Shown here one piece after another: positions 38,901-47,886 of a DNA stretch of 64,000 nt. Numbering within the stretch: position 1 is the first letter of the stretch; each line of letters begins with the position of its first letter. The position numbers and the translations under genes are program-made. The notes under the pieces are model-generated. The model was given only the letters and a program-made list of their open reading frames with translations, ran no database searches and was not told the DNA's origin. This stretch comes from Massilia sp. 9I (GTDB taxonomy: Bacteria > Pseudomonadota > Gammaproteobacteria > Burkholderiales > Burkholderiaceae_D): positions 569,651-633,650 of the forward strand of contig NZ_LR733275.1 of the NCBI RefSeq assembly GCF_902506415.1, in the 5' to 3' direction.

Positions 38901-40130
38901 GTCGCCCGGCTGCGGGCGGTACACGGTGGCGGCGCCGGTGGCCGGATCGACGTGGTTGAGCGCCGTGCTGGTGCCGACCCACAGGCGCTCGCTGCCGCCG
39001 CCCTGGTCCACGAGCAGCGCGCGCGCCTTGTTGTCGGCTAGGGTGTCGGGCACTTCGTCGCGCCGCACGATGCGGGCAAAGCCGCCGCTGCCCATGTCCA
39101 CGCGCGACACACCGGCATACCAGGTGCCGACCCAGAAGGTGCCGAGGCGGTCCCGGTACAGCGCCGAGACCTGGTTGTCGGCCAAGCTGTGGCGGTCGGT
39201 AACGGCGTGGCGGTGGTTCTCGAACTTGTCCTCGCGGCCGCGCCAGCGCAGCAGGCCATCGTCATGGGTGCCGATCCAGATCTCGTTGCCGGCGTCGCGG
39301 TACAGGGCCGTGATCCACCACGGGCCGATGCCGTCCTGGGGCCCGAAGCGCTTGACCGCGCCGGCTTCGATCCCGCTCAGGACATGCCGTTCCAGCCCGC
39401 CCAGGCGGCCGACCCACAGGCGCTGTTCGCCGTCGACCATCAGGGCGTGCACCGGATTGCCGCGCGGTCCCAGGTGCGCGGCGTGGTGCCGGATGCGCTC
39501 GCGGCCGGGCCCCAGGCTGTCGAGGCCACCGCCGGTGCCGATCCACAGGCGCCCGCTCCCGTCCAGCGCCAGCGCATTGACGTTGTCGTCGCTCAGGCTG
39601 GCGTCGTTGCCGCGCTCGTGGTGCCAGGTGGTGAAGCGGCGCAGCGCCGTGTCGAAGTGCTGCAGGCCGTCGTTGGTGCCGATCCAGAGGCCATCGCGGC
39701 CGTCGCCGACGATGGCGTTGATGTGGCGGTTGCCGTTGCCGCGCCTTGAGGTTTCCTCGGGCACGAACAGGGTGAAGCTCTGGGTCACCGGGTCGTACAG
39801 GTTGAGGCCCCCGTCGGTGCCGAGCCACAGGCGGCCGTGGCGGTCCAGGTGCAGCACGCGCACCCAGCTGTTCGACAGCGAGTTCGCCTTGCCCGGCACG
39901 CTGCGGTAGTTGATGACGCGGTAGCCGTCGAAGCGCGACAGGCCGTTCTGGGTGCCGAACCACATGAAGCCGTCGCGGTCCTGGGCCACGGCCAGCACGG
40001 TTTCCTGCGCCAGTCCCTCGGCCACCGACAGGTGCTCGAAGCGCAGCGTCGGCCGCGGCGGGCCGGCCAGCGCGCCATGGCACAGCGCCGCCAGCCACAG
40101 GCCGGCAAGGATCCGGAGCAGCGCCTTCAT
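35901..40130 (-). CDS. Hybrid sensor histidine kinase with two-component propeller, receiver and Hpt domains
   Basis: 1409 residues. Signal peptide (1-22). A periplasmic double beta-propeller of 'two-component regulator propeller' repeats (about 25-700, many copies of a G-x-LWIGT-like motif), then a Y_Y_Y domain (about 700-785) and one membrane helix ([20 protein letters not shown]). A coiled coil leads to HisKA with His910 in [13 protein letters not shown], an HATPase with [17 protein letters not shown] and GGTGLGLA, a receiver with Asp1202 in [12 protein letters not shown], and an Hpt domain with His1359 in [12 protein letters not shown]. Such proteins usually sense poly- or oligosaccharides outside the cell. 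Its ATG overlaps the patatin stop. Confidence 0.93.
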   Translation of the reverse strand: MKALLRILAGLWLAALCHGALAGPPRPTLRFEHLSVAEGLAQETVLAVAQDRDGFMWFGTQNGLSRFDGYRVINYRSVPGKANSLSNSWVRVLHLDRHGRLWLGTDGGLNLYDPVTQSFTLFVPEETSRRGNGNRHINAIVGDGRDGLWIGTNDGLQHFDTALRRFTTWHHERGNDASLSDDNVNALALDGSGRLWIGTGGGLDSLGPGRERIRHHAAHLGPRGNPVHALMVDGEQRLWVGRLGGLERHVLSGIEAGAVKRFGPQDGIGPWWITALYRDAGNEIWIGTHDDGLLRWRGREDKFENHRHAVTDRHSLADNQVSALYRDRLGTFWVGTWYAGVSRVDMGSGGFARIVRRDEVPDTLADNKARALLVDQGGGSERLWVGTSTALNHVDPATGAATVYRPQPGDPDSLADLPASALARDREGKLWIGSRTGITTFDPATRRFVRRALPGDADANNVRSLTTTPDDSIWIATRGGLHRLAPGTRAVESWRHDPARAGSLADDIVRPMLQDRRGRMWIGTFDGLDLMDVGSGRFRHFRHDRFDAASLSHDEVHALFEDSRGDVWVGTAVGLNRMVTAADGSVSFVRYTTRDGLGDDAVAAILEDDDGRLWISTTSGISCFDPVNNRWRNYTASDGLTEGAFFDTSAVRGRDGILYFGGFNGITAFDPRAIRDNRVAPRPVITGFTIFNRPIEEVLPGVLKGPVEHAETVTLPAGASVFSLEFSALHFAAPERNRFAYRLDGFDRDWVQGDAGKRFATYTNLDPGTYVFRLRAANKDGVWSEQVTALAITIEPPPWGTPWFRAIALFLVLALMYAAIRMRMSGLRRQKEQLASQVSLRTEQVEQQNRILERQTEELRDQEQRVRQQSNELARAYRALQENEEFLRQAKQRAEDATRQKSEFLANMSHEMRTPLAGVIGMLGFALRDPSLGETTREQIQRGQGNAQSLLAIINDLLDFSKIEAGKLSIENIDFDLHAMIQSVASLFEEQAVGKSVGFDVAFDPSLPRFVLGDPTRLRQVLVNLVGNAFKFTRSGSITLGAELRLEDQVRGEGWNMVRFTVRDTGIGIPADALPRLFQKFEQADTTTTRRYGGTGLGLAICRQLVALMGGSIGVNSLEGKGSTFSVLLPLADGAEPPHVEHAQRAPHTHRLRILCAEDFPTNQIIARTMVEEMGHQIDIADNGVQAVAACARARYDLVLMDGRMPEMDGASATRIIRAGGTPDERVLDPHLMIVALTANASGEDRARYLACGMDAFLTKPIDEDALHQQISRAIERQLARGIALPPMPAPSVATLDALFGVGAANSEASKAPPAAPPAADALAQRLRAAFAADLPRRRAELDAAIADGDLDAAGRVLHGLRGSAAYLGESALGLLCAELEAAADAGHLPRLLAGIGRLEAELGVFEQS

Positions 40131-41296
40131 GCGGGGAAGAAGGCAAGCACGTCGTCGCGCCGGGCCAGGGTGTCGTGTTCGCCGAGGCGGATCAGCTCGC
40201 GCGTGTAGCTGCCTTCGAACAGCAGGTAGGACGCCAGCGCGGCGCCGCGCGTTTCCAGGGCGCCGATCCCGCCCAGCAGGGTGCGCACCGGGGCCGGCAG
40301 GTTGTGCACGTGGCGCAGCGCGATGTCGTCCAGGCGCTCGGACGGCGCGATTACCAGGAGGTCCATGCGCCGCAGCGGCAGCGCCGCGCGCGCGTCAGGC
40401 GGCACCCGTTCGAGCGTCTGGTTGACCCGCTGCAGGCGCTCGATGTCGGCCGCCAGGCTGTCGAGGAAGATCGAGGACAGCGCGTGGCCGGCGATTTGCG
40501 CCAGGCTCGGGTAGCCGCCATTGGGCAAGGGGTCGACCGCCGGTTCCGACATGCGCCCCGCCCCTACCACCAGCACCCGGGTCGCGCCCAGGTGGATCGC
40601 CGGCGCGATCGGGGCCAGCTGGCGCATCGAGCCGTCGCCGCAGTATTCGCGGCGTCCGCCCAGGTACAGCGGCACCGCTGGGAAGATGAAGGGAATGGCG
40701 CTCGACGCCAGCAGGTGCTCGACCCCGATCTGGGTCGACAGCGCCAGGCGCTGGTGGCGCTGCCAGGGCACGATCTCGCGCGCCGCCTGGTAGAAGGTGA
40801 TGTGGTGGCCGCTGCTGTACGAGGACGCGGTGATCGCCAGCGCATGCAGCACGCCGTCGGCCAGCGCGGCGTCCAGGCGCGGCAGGTCCAGCACGCGGTG
40901 CAGCAGGCCGGCCAACGGGGTGTTGTCGAGCAGGGACTGGGGCGGCGCCGCACGCCACTTGCGCAGCAGCCAGCCGAACGAGAGCAGCGACAGCCAGCGC
41001 GCGCTAGAACCCAGCACGGCCAGCGAATCGGCGCGGTAGACCTGGTGCGCACTGACGCCTTCCCACACGCCGAGCAGGCCGCGCACGGCGCTGGTGAAGT
41101 CGTCGGCGCGGCAGGCCAGCGCGGTGGCGTTCAGCGCCCCGGCCGAGGTGCCGCAGATGATGTCGAAGGGAGAGCGCAGGGCCGGACGGCCCGCGTCGGC
41201 GAGAATGCGGGCGATCGCATGCATCACGCCGGCCTGATAGGCGGCGCGCGCTCCACCGCCTGTGAGGACCAGGCCTGTTTTTCCGTTGCTGTCCAC
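40127..41296 (-). CDS. Patatin-like phospholipase family protein
   Basis: 389 residues. The glycine-rich oxyanion loop [13 protein letters not shown] and the nucleophile elbow GTSAG (Ser51) are clear. The catalytic Asp is in [11 protein letters not shown], where DGS replaces the common DGG/DGA. The protein probably hydrolyses lipid acyl esters and is cytoplasmic or membrane-associated (no signal peptide). It is the first gene of a three-gene operon with the hybrid kinase (4-nt overlap) and response regulator. Confidence 0.9.
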   Translation of the reverse strand: MDSNGKTGLVLTGGGARAAYQAGVMHAIARILADAGRPALRSPFDIICGTSAGALNATALACRADDFTSAVRGLLGVWEGVSAHQVYRADSLAVLGSSARWLSLLSFGWLLRKWRAAPPQSLLDNTPLAGLLHRVLDLPRLDAALADGVLHALAITASSYSSGHHITFYQAAREIVPWQRHQRLALSTQIGVEHLLASSAIPFIFPAVPLYLGGRREYCGDGSMRQLAPIAPAIHLGATRVLVVGAGRMSEPAVDPLPNGGYPSLAQIAGHALSSIFLDSLAADIERLQRVNQTLERVPPDARAALPLRRMDLLVIAPSERLDDIALRHVHNLPAPVRTLLGGIGALETRGAALASYLLFEGSYTRELIRLGEHDTLARRDDVLAFFPA

Positions 41297-41345
41297 CTGT
41301 CAAGGGTAGCAAAAATCGTCTATCTCTTGGGAAATAAATGCCCGT

Positions 41346-41804
41346 TTAGTTGGTTTTCGCCGACGTTAGGCCGAGGGGCAGGCGCAGCACCCGGCAGTAG
41401 GCCAGGTAGGCGGCATGCTCGGCCAGCGCCATGCTGAACAGCCAGAGGCCGAACCCGTAGCGAATGCTGAAGGGGTAGTCGCCCGAGCTGCCGACCGGTA
41501 TTTTCTGGTGCAGCAGGAAGCTGAATGCCAGCAGGATGGCGAAGATCGCGCTCACGACCGCCCTGGCGTGCCGGCCGCGCGCCGTGGCGAACCAGGCGTA
41601 CCAGAGCAGCGGATTGGCCAGCCAGGCGACGTAACCGAGCGGCACCCCGATCGGGCCCATGAGCAGCACGCCCCAGCCCGGCCAGGGAGCGTCGTTCGCA
41701 ACGAAAGCAGGCGCCAGCAGGCAGGCCGCGTAGGCTACGAAGCTGGCGATGAAAAGCAGGCGTTCGGTACGCGAAAACAGGGGCGGTGCGATAGCGTCAT
41801 CCAT
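41346..41804 (-). CDS. Small integral membrane protein, unknown function
   Basis: 152 residues with four predicted membrane helices (LLFIASFVAYAACLLAPAF, GVLLMGPIGVPLGYVAWLA, AVVSAIFAILLAFSFLLH, FGLWLFSMALAEHAAYLAY). I do not recognise the family. The ATG at 41804 is taken; an in-frame GTG at 41837 would add 11 residues without a convincing membrane or signal role. No functional hint from neighbours. Confidence 0.6.
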   Translation of the reverse strand: MDDAIAPPLFSRTERLLFIASFVAYAACLLAPAFVANDAPWPGWGVLLMGPIGVPLGYVAWLANPLLWYAWFATARGRHARAVVSAIFAILLAFSFLLHQKIPVGSSGDYPFSIRYGFGLWLFSMALAEHAAYLAYCRVLRLPLGLTSAKTN

Positions 41805-41857
41805 AGCGCCCGAGTGTAACGTGTCGGCAGGCCCCACAAACTTTCACATTTCCACAC

Positions 41858-42226
41858 TCAGGCGCGGCGCCGGAGGCACACGCCCAGGAAAAAGCACAGG
41901 CTGCCGAGGATGAAGGTGAGCAGGAAGACTTCGGGCAAGAGGATCAGGGTGCTGAAGCGTTGCTCCGAACTGCCCAGCACCAGGCCGACGGCGACCCAGC
42001 CAGTCAGGGCCAGCGCCATCCCGGCGAAGAAGTCGTCGGCCGGCGCCCTCGCCTGCCCCGCCAGCACGGCGATCGCCATCCCGAGCAGCACCGCCGCACC
42101 CAGCTGGCCGGGGAAGAACAGGAGGCTTAGGGCGCACACGGCGAAGGCCAGCACGCCGAGCAGCAGCGCGTGCGGCGGCTTGCCGGCGTCGATGGCGCCG
42201 GCCCTGGTGGAAGGGATGCCGTTCAT
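41858..42226 (-). CDS. Small integral membrane protein, unknown function
   Basis: 122 residues, about four hydrophobic helices (LLLGVLAFAVCALSLLFF, LGAAVLLGMAIAVLAG, FAGMALALTGWVAVGLVLG, LPEVFLLTFILGSLCFFLG) and a basic C-terminal end. AGGAG lies at ideal distance from the ATG at 42226, which overlaps nothing; the gene starts 12 bp after the lipoprotein gene stop and is probably co-transcribed with it. Confidence 0.65.
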   Translation of the reverse strand: MNGIPSTRAGAIDAGKPPHALLLGVLAFAVCALSLLFFPGQLGAAVLLGMAIAVLAGQARAPADDFFAGMALALTGWVAVGLVLGSSEQRFSTLILLPEVFLLTFILGSLCFFLGVCLRRRA

Positions 42227-42237
42227 GGTCTCTCCTG

Positions 42238-43656
42238 TCAAGGAACCCGGACGCTGCGCACATGGCCGTCGGCGCGCAGCAGCGCCGCGTCGGCATCCGC
42301 CGAGTGCGTGCCCGGCCCGTTCTCCATGCTGCCCGCCAGCCAGCTGCCGTTCCACGGCGCCACCGAACGCACCTGGTTGTGGCGCGGCCCTTTGACCGCC
42401 GGCAGCTGCTCGCGCAGCCTGCCGTCAGGCTCCAGCACCGCCAGCAGCGGCTTCACGTCTTCGGAGATGCTGGCGCCGTTCGGGTTCTGGAAGTAGCCGC
42501 TGCTGCCGGCCACCAGCAGGCGGCCGTCCGGCAGCGAGGTGGCGTCCAGCAGCACGTCGCCGCGGTCGATGTCGAGCGTGCGGTAGCCGGCCTTGCCCTT
42601 GCTGCCGGCCGGGATCACGCTCAGCATGCCATCCCAGCCAAAGCCGTCGGGCAGGCGCACCGGCAGCACGCGGCCGACCGCGACGATGGCGTTGCCGTGC
42701 CACTTCACCGCCTTCAGTTCGAAGGGGGTGCGCGGCTCCAGGTAGCTGGTGCCGACGCGGCGCCCGTCGGCCGCCAGCTCGGTGACCAGGGCGCCGGAAT
42801 ACAGCTCGGCCGGCAGGCTCTCCTTGAAATGCTCGGCATGGGCTGCGGCGTATTCGGTCGGGTTCAGGTTGACGCCGACGGCGATGCGCCCGCTGGCGTC
42901 GGCGTCCAGCAGCACCTGCCACTGTTCATATAGGCCGCCGTAGGGATCGAAGGTGCCGCTGATGACCGAGCGGCCGCCGATGAAGACGCCCGGCTCGACC
43001 AGGGTGCGCCAGTTGCGCGCGAAGCCGCCGGCGCCGTAGCTGTAGCGATAGGCCAGGATCGAATTGCGGCCGGTGTGCAGGGCCATGGCCAGGTCCTCGC
43101 CGACCGGCGCCAGGCGCACGCCGTCGCGGGTCGCCTTCGGCAGCAAGGCCTTGTGGTTGGGGATCGACAGCGGATCGCTGTAGAAGGGATCGTTGGGGAT
43201 CGCGGCGTCCTGGAAATCCAGCTGCGACAGCAGCACGCCGCGCCGGTCGAGGCGCAGCAGGCGCACCTCGCTGTCGGTGGCGATGACGACGCTGATCTCG
43301 CGGCTCGGGTGAACCGCGAAATCGAGCAGCGACCAGCCCGCGGGTGGATTGTAGGCGCTGGTGGCGGCGGCGCCTTCGGCGATCACCAGCCGGCGCACCG
43401 GGCGCAGCAGGGAGACGAAGGAGGGTTCCAGCGTTTCGGCCAGCGCCACCCAGCCGCTGCCGGCGCCGCGCACCTTGACGATCGCTTCGCCTGCGACGCG
43501 GTGCTCGACCGTGGTTTGGACCGGCGGCGGTGGACGGTTGTCGCCGCCGCCGCTGCCGCCGCCGGCGCCGCCATCCCCTCCTCCACCTCCGCAGGCGCTG
43601 AGCAGGGCCAGCAGGCTGGCGGCGAGAAGGGTGGAACGGGCAGTGGTCGGGCGCAT
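42238..43656 (-). CDS. Secreted lipoprotein with glycine-rich linker, beta-propeller-like
   Basis: 472 residues. The signal peptide ends LLALLSAC, a lipobox, followed at once by a run of Gly/Asp residues (24-40) and a Pro stretch, a linker typical of Massilia-group lipoproteins. The mature domain has repeated WxLLDFAVHPS-, LLRLDRRG- and LLAVLEPDGRL-type strands suggesting a WD- or SMP-30-like propeller. Function unknown; anchored in the outer or inner membrane facing the periplasm. Confidence 0.75.
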   Translation of the reverse strand: MRPTTARSTLLAASLLALLSACGGGGGDGGAGGGSGGGDNRPPPPVQTTVEHRVAGEAIVKVRGAGSGWVALAETLEPSFVSLLRPVRRLVIAEGAAATSAYNPPAGWSLLDFAVHPSREISVVIATDSEVRLLRLDRRGVLLSQLDFQDAAIPNDPFYSDPLSIPNHKALLPKATRDGVRLAPVGEDLAMALHTGRNSILAYRYSYGAGGFARNWRTLVEPGVFIGGRSVISGTFDPYGGLYEQWQVLLDADASGRIAVGVNLNPTEYAAAHAEHFKESLPAELYSGALVTELAADGRRVGTSYLEPRTPFELKAVKWHGNAIVAVGRVLPVRLPDGFGWDGMLSVIPAGSKGKAGYRTLDIDRGDVLLDATSLPDGRLLVAGSSGYFQNPNGASISEDVKPLLAVLEPDGRLREQLPAVKGPRHNQVRSVAPWNGSWLAGSMENGPGTHSADADAALLRADGHVRSVRVP

Positions 43657-43788
43657 GGTATTGACGATGTGAGAGCAATTCCCACATCCTAGACATGCGC
43701 CGTCATCCTTCTGTCGGAAGTTTGTCGACCAGGTATCGCTATTTGGTCATTAACTGTCCGTCTTTTTCACCGCTTTGTAACCAGGCGC

Positions 43789-45573
43789 TCAATCGCCTTT
43801 CGCGACGCCTTCGCGGCGCGGGTCGGCGCCGCCGTACCAGAGCGGCACGCCATGCACTTCGATGCGCTGGATGCCGTGCAGGCCCGAGGTCTGCTCGCCA
43901 AGTCGCACCTTGTGGCCGCGCGCGTTCAAGGCTTCGATAGTCGTCGAAGGGAAGCGCCCCACTTCCAGTTCGGTCGGACCGTTGCGGCTGCCGAAGTTGG
44001 GCAGCGAGATCGCTTCCTGCACGTTCAAACCCCAATCGAGCGTCCCGACCAGCACCTTGGCGACGTAGTTGATGATGGCCGGGCCACCGGGCGAGCCGAC
44101 GGTCAGCACCAGCTTGCCGGTCTTGCGGTCGAACACCACGGTGGGCGACATCGCGCTGCGCGGACGCTTGCCGGCTTCGACCCGGTTGGCGATCGGCCCG
44201 TCGGCGTCACGCGAGGCGAAGGAGAAGTCGGTCAGCTGGTTGTTCAGGATGAAGCCGTCGACCATCTGGCGCGAGCCGAAGGCGTCTTCGATGGTGGTGG
44301 TCATGGCCAGGCCGGCGCCGTAGCCGTCAACCACTGCCACGTGCGAGGTGGACGGGGTTTCGATGGCGTTGTCCTTGCCCCAGTGCCAGGCCATGTCCAT
44401 GCCCGGCGGCTTGCCGGCCGGCGCTTCGCCCATCGAGCGCGCGCCCACCAGCTTGGCGCGTTGCGCCAGATAAGTCTTGTCGATCAGGCTGGGCAGGCCA
44501 CGGCCCGGCAGCGGCACGAAGTCGGTGTCGGCGGCGTAGCGGTTGCGGTCGGCGTAGGCCAGGCGCCCCACTTCGCTGAACACGTGCAGCGCATCCGGTC
44601 CCGGCACGCCGTTCCCAGGGGCCAGCGCCTTCATGTCCATGGTCTCGAACATGCCCAGCATCTGGGCCACGGCGATGCCTCCGGAAGAAGGCGGCGGCAT
44701 GCCGCACACGGTGTAGGCACGATAATCGCTGCACACCGGCGTGCGCACCTTCGGCTGGTAGGCCGCGATGTCGGCAGCGCTCAGGAGGCCCGGGTTGGTC
44801 GGGTGACCCTGCACCTTGGCCGCGATGTCGCGCGCGATGTGGCCCTTGTAAAAGGCATCGGCGCCGCCTTCGGCGATCTCGCGCAGGGTCTTGGCCAGCG
44901 CGGGATTCTTCAGGATGTGGCCGACCGGCCAGGGCTTGCCGCCGTTGCCATAGAAGTAGCGCGCCGCCTCCGGATCCTTGCGCAGGTGGACGTCGCCGGT
45001 CAGCAGCGCATTCAGGCGCGGGCTGACGGCGAAGCCTTCTTCGGACAGCTTGATGGCCGGCGCGAACAGTGCTTTCCAAGGCAGCTTGCCGTGCTCGCGG
45101 TGGGCCAGTTCGAGCATGCGCAGCACGCCCGGCGCGCCGGTCGAGCGCCCGCCGACGATGCCTTCGGTGCGCGACAGCGGCGTGCCGTCGGGGCGCTGGA
45201 ACAGGTGCTCGTCGGCCTTGCTCGGCGCGGTCTCGCGGCCGTCGAAGGCCTGGGTCTTGCGGCCGTCGTAGTGCACCAGGAAGGCGCCGCCGCCGATGCC
45301 TGAGGACTGCGGCTCGACCAGGGTCAGGACCAGCTGGGTGGCAATCGCCGCGTCGATCGCGCTGCCGCCTTGTTGCAGGATCTGGTAGCCCGCTTGCACC
45401 GCCAGCGGATTGGCCGCGGCCACCATGTATTTTTTCGCCGGCCAGCCGGCCTTGTCCTGATAGCCGGTGGCGGCTTCGGGAGCGGCCTGGCGCACGTCCT
45501 GGGCCAGCAAGGGCTGGGCGGTGAAGGCCAGTGCCAGGGCCAGGAAGGTAGCGCGCAACTTCGTGTTCTTCAA
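43789..45573 (-). CDS. ggt: Gamma-glutamyltransferase (glutathione hydrolase)
   Basis: 594 residues, periplasmic. Cleaves gamma-glutamyl bonds of glutathione and transfers the glutamyl group. Signal peptide at 1-24. The autocleavage nucleophile is the second Thr of ETPSTSHVAVVD. Other motifs: GIGGGAFLVHYDG, FILNNQLTDFSF and TVGSPGGPAIIN. The start is a TTG at 45573 with GGAG 7 nt upstream, which gives a proper signal peptide; the open frame continues upstream by 20 codons without a plausible start. Confidence 0.93.
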   Translation of the reverse strand: MKNTKLRATFLALALAFTAQPLLAQDVRQAAPEAATGYQDKAGWPAKKYMVAAANPLAVQAGYQILQQGGSAIDAAIATQLVLTLVEPQSSGIGGGAFLVHYDGRKTQAFDGRETAPSKADEHLFQRPDGTPLSRTEGIVGGRSTGAPGVLRMLELAHREHGKLPWKALFAPAIKLSEEGFAVSPRLNALLTGDVHLRKDPEAARYFYGNGGKPWPVGHILKNPALAKTLREIAEGGADAFYKGHIARDIAAKVQGHPTNPGLLSAADIAAYQPKVRTPVCSDYRAYTVCGMPPPSSGGIAVAQMLGMFETMDMKALAPGNGVPGPDALHVFSEVGRLAYADRNRYAADTDFVPLPGRGLPSLIDKTYLAQRAKLVGARSMGEAPAGKPPGMDMAWHWGKDNAIETPSTSHVAVVDGYGAGLAMTTTIEDAFGSRQMVDGFILNNQLTDFSFASRDADGPIANRVEAGKRPRSAMSPTVVFDRKTGKLVLTVGSPGGPAIINYVAKVLVGTLDWGLNVQEAISLPNFGSRNGPTELEVGRFPSTTIEALNARGHKVRLGEQTSGLHGIQRIEVHGVPLWYGGADPRREGVAKGD

Positions 45574-45679
45574 ATCGTTTCTCCAGAAAGCAAACGGGCG
45601 CGCGGCTTGCGCCACGCGCCCGACATCTGCCAATCGTACAACAATTGGCAGCGCGCTTCAGGAAGCGATATGCATTTGC

Positions 45680-46438
45680 TTATTTCGGCTGCATGCGGAT
45701 CGCGCCGTCGAGGCGGATCGTTTCGCCGTTGAGCATCACGTTTTCGATGATGGCCTTGGCCAGGTGCGCGTACTCCTTCGGCATGCCGAGGCGCGGCGGG
45801 AACGGAACCATCTTGCCCAGCGAATCGCGCACTTCCTGCGGCATACCCATCAGCATCGGGGTCTCGAAGATGCCCGGGGCGATGGTCATCACGCGGATGC
45901 CGCTGCGCGCCAGGTCGCGCGCCATCGGCAGGGTCATGCCGGCGACCGCCGCTTTCGAGGAACCGTAGGCGGCCTGGCCGATCTGGCCGTCGAAGGCCGC
46001 GACCGAGGCGGTATTGATGATGATGCCGCGCTCGCCGTATTCCGCAGCTTCGGTCTTGCCCATGGCGTCGGCCGCCAGGCGGCACATGTTGAAGGTACCG
46101 ACCAGGTTGATGTTCACCGCGCGCTGGAAGGCATCCAGCGGGTGCGGACCGTCCTTGCCGACGGTCTTGACGGCCGGCGCCACGCCGGCGCAGTTGACCA
46201 GGCCGCGCAAGGTACCGAGCTTCGTCGCTGCTTCAACCACCGCCAGGCCATCGGCCTCCGAGGTGACGTCGCACTTGACGAACTGGCCACCCAGCTCGCT
46301 TGCCAGGGCCGCGCCGGCTTCGGCCTGCACGTCGGCGATGACGACCTTGCCGCCCGCTTCGGTGATCATGCGCGCGGTGGCTGCTCCAAGGCCAGACGCG
46401 CCACCGGTCACGATGAACACACTATTCTGAATCTGCAT
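45680..46438 (-). CDS. Short-chain dehydrogenase, 3-hydroxyacyl-CoA dehydrogenase type
   Basis: 252 residues. NAD-binding TGGASGLGAATAR, NCAGVAPAVKT, catalytic Ser in INTASVAAFDGQ and Tyr-x3-Lys in AAYGSSKAAV. IAPGIFETPML and the C-terminal IRLDGAIRMQPK resemble the HSD17B10-like 3-hydroxyacyl-CoA dehydrogenases used in fatty-acid or branched-chain breakdown. 106 bp upstream of ggt on the same strand. Confidence 0.9.
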   Translation of the reverse strand: MQIQNSVFIVTGGASGLGAATARMITEAGGKVVIADVQAEAGAALASELGGQFVKCDVTSEADGLAVVEAATKLGTLRGLVNCAGVAPAVKTVGKDGPHPLDAFQRAVNINLVGTFNMCRLAADAMGKTEAAEYGERGIIINTASVAAFDGQIGQAAYGSSKAAVAGMTLPMARDLARSGIRVMTIAPGIFETPMLMGMPQEVRDSLGKMVPFPPRLGMPKEYAHLAKAIIENVMLNGETIRLDGAIRMQPK

Positions 46439-46547
46439 GGTTTTCCCTTTTAAAAGTTCTCGTCGCTTTTACGTTAACGTAAACGTCAAACAGCGGCATT
46501 GTAGCGAACTTTTGGCAAGAAAAACCACCTGCGGGACCGCATTCCCG

Positions 46548-47207
46548 TCAAATGCACTGCATGTTGGCGCCGTTGCGGGTGCACAGCCGGCCGCTGCTGC
46601 TGACCGTGGTATTGCCCGGGCCGCCGGCGTTGTAGGTGGCGCCGTTGACGTCGCTGCAGCCGCTGCCGGCACAGCCGATCACCTGGCTGGTCTGCGGGCC
46701 CACCGGGGCCGGTACGGCGGGCGTGGCCGCGCGCGGCGTCAAGGTCGGCGCGGGAGCGACGATGCGCGGCGTACTCGTGATCTGCTGCACCGCGCCCGAA
46801 CGGCGCTGGGCCTGCTTCTTGTTCTGCTGCTTGCGTTCGGGCTGGCCGCGCTTTTCCTGTTCGGTCATGGGCTGCTGGTTCTGCTGCCGGGTGGGCGCTT
46901 GCGATTGTCCCTGCGGCGGCTGGCTCTCGGGCGCCGGGCGGGCCGACGGGTCGACCTCGGTCTGCTTGCTGGTGACCGGCGGCTTGCCGGCACGCTCTTC
47001 CTGCGCCTGGGGACGGGCCTCGCCTGCCGCCTGCGCGCCAGACTGGGCCGGCTCCTGCGTCGATTGCGGATTGAGCACCGGGCCGTAGCTGGCGCTGTCG
47101 GACACCGGCTTGCCGGTCGGCGGCTGCGGCGTCGCCTGGTTCTGGGCCAGCGCGCCGTTCGAGCCCAGCGCGAACAGCAGGGCAATCATGGACTTGATGG
47201 GACTCAT
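46548..47207 (-). CDS. Secreted Gln/Pro-rich protein of unknown function
   Basis: 219 residues. Signal peptide MSPIKSMIALLFALGSNGALAQ, then a long low-complexity Gln/Pro/Ala/Lys region (25-150), and a short C-terminal module with four cysteines (CAGSGCSDVNGATYNAGG...LCTRNGANMQC) that may form disulfides. The ATG at 47207 follows GAGGTG. No known family is recognised; the Cys module probably is the functional part. Confidence 0.65.
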   Translation of the reverse strand: MSPIKSMIALLFALGSNGALAQNQATPQPPTGKPVSDSASYGPVLNPQSTQEPAQSGAQAAGEARPQAQEERAGKPPVTSKQTEVDPSARPAPESQPPQGQSQAPTRQQNQQPMTEQEKRGQPERKQQNKKQAQRRSGAVQQITSTPRIVAPAPTLTPRAATPAVPAPVGPQTSQVIGCAGSGCSDVNGATYNAGGPGNTTVSSSGRLCTRNGANMQCI

Positions 47208-47368
47208 GGTGCACCTCATGCTTGGAATTGTGGACAAACCATTATCTGCCTGTGCAGGCGGCTTCGGCGCACACGACACACACTGCACATGATTGATGAA
47301 CGGTAACGGGCGGCACGGCCCCTGCGCTGCATGCGAAGATTCAAGCATCCACATCGACAGGAGCAGGA

Positions 47369-47881
47369 ATGAGCCAGTTGCAGATCACCGAAAACGACCA
47401 CGTTCGCGGCAGCGCGGACGCCGAGATCGTCATCGTCGAGTACGGCGATTTCCAGTGTCCGTATTGCGCACGGGCCTATCCGACGCTGGTCGAGCTGCAG
47501 CAGCGCTACGGCGAGCGCATCGCCCTGGTCTACCGCCACCTGCCGCTCGGCATGCACCCGTTCGCGGAAGGCGCCGCCGAGGCGGCGGAAGCGGCGGGCG
47601 CCCAGGGCAAATTCTGGGAAATGCATGACGCGCTGTTCGAGCACCAGGCGCAGGTGTCGCCGGCGCAGTTGCCGCTGTTGGCCCAGCAACTGGGCATCGA
47701 GGGCGAACGTTTCAATGAAGACCTGGCCACGCGCCGGCACCGCGAGCGCATCCAGGCGCAGGCCGAAGAAGGCAAGTCGCTGGGAGCAAGCGGCACGCCG
47801 AGTTTCTTCATCAAGGGCGAGCGCTATCACGGGGATTCGGACCGCGAGTCGCTCACGGCCGCGGTAGAGCGCTACCTGTAA
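47369..47881 (+). CDS. DsbA-family thioredoxin-fold protein (cytoplasmic form)
   Basis: 170 residues with no signal peptide. Redox motif C30-P-Y-C33 in YGDFQCPYCARAYP, helical insert, and cis-Pro loop GASGTPSFFIKG; the order matches the DsbA/FrnE-like thioredoxin family. It may handle thiols in the cytoplasm. AGGAGCAGG precedes the ATG. Its TAA stop (47879-47881) is also the first three bases of the target duplication of the adjacent insertion sequence, so the reading frame is intact. Confidence 0.9.
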   Translation: MSQLQITENDHVRGSADAEIVIVEYGDFQCPYCARAYPTLVELQQRYGERIALVYRHLPLGMHPFAEGAAEAAEAAGAQGKFWEMHDALFEHQAQVSPAQLPLLAQQLGIEGERFNEDLATRRHRERIQAQAEEGKSLGASGTPSFFIKGERYHGDSDRESLTAAVERYL

Positions 47882-47886
47882 ATGAA
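47879..47886. repeat. Left 8-bp target-site duplication of the IS1595-family element
   Basis: TAAATGAA, identical to 48938-48945. The first three bases are the stop codon of the DsbA-like gene. Confidence 0.92.

Noticed and set aside
36054..39041. 995-codon open frame on the plus strand opposite the hybrid kinase
   Set aside because: High-GC codon bias leaves the antisense frame open. Its translation is low-complexity (His/Arg/Gln/Val-rich) with no domain, and the minus strand encodes an intact multidomain kinase.
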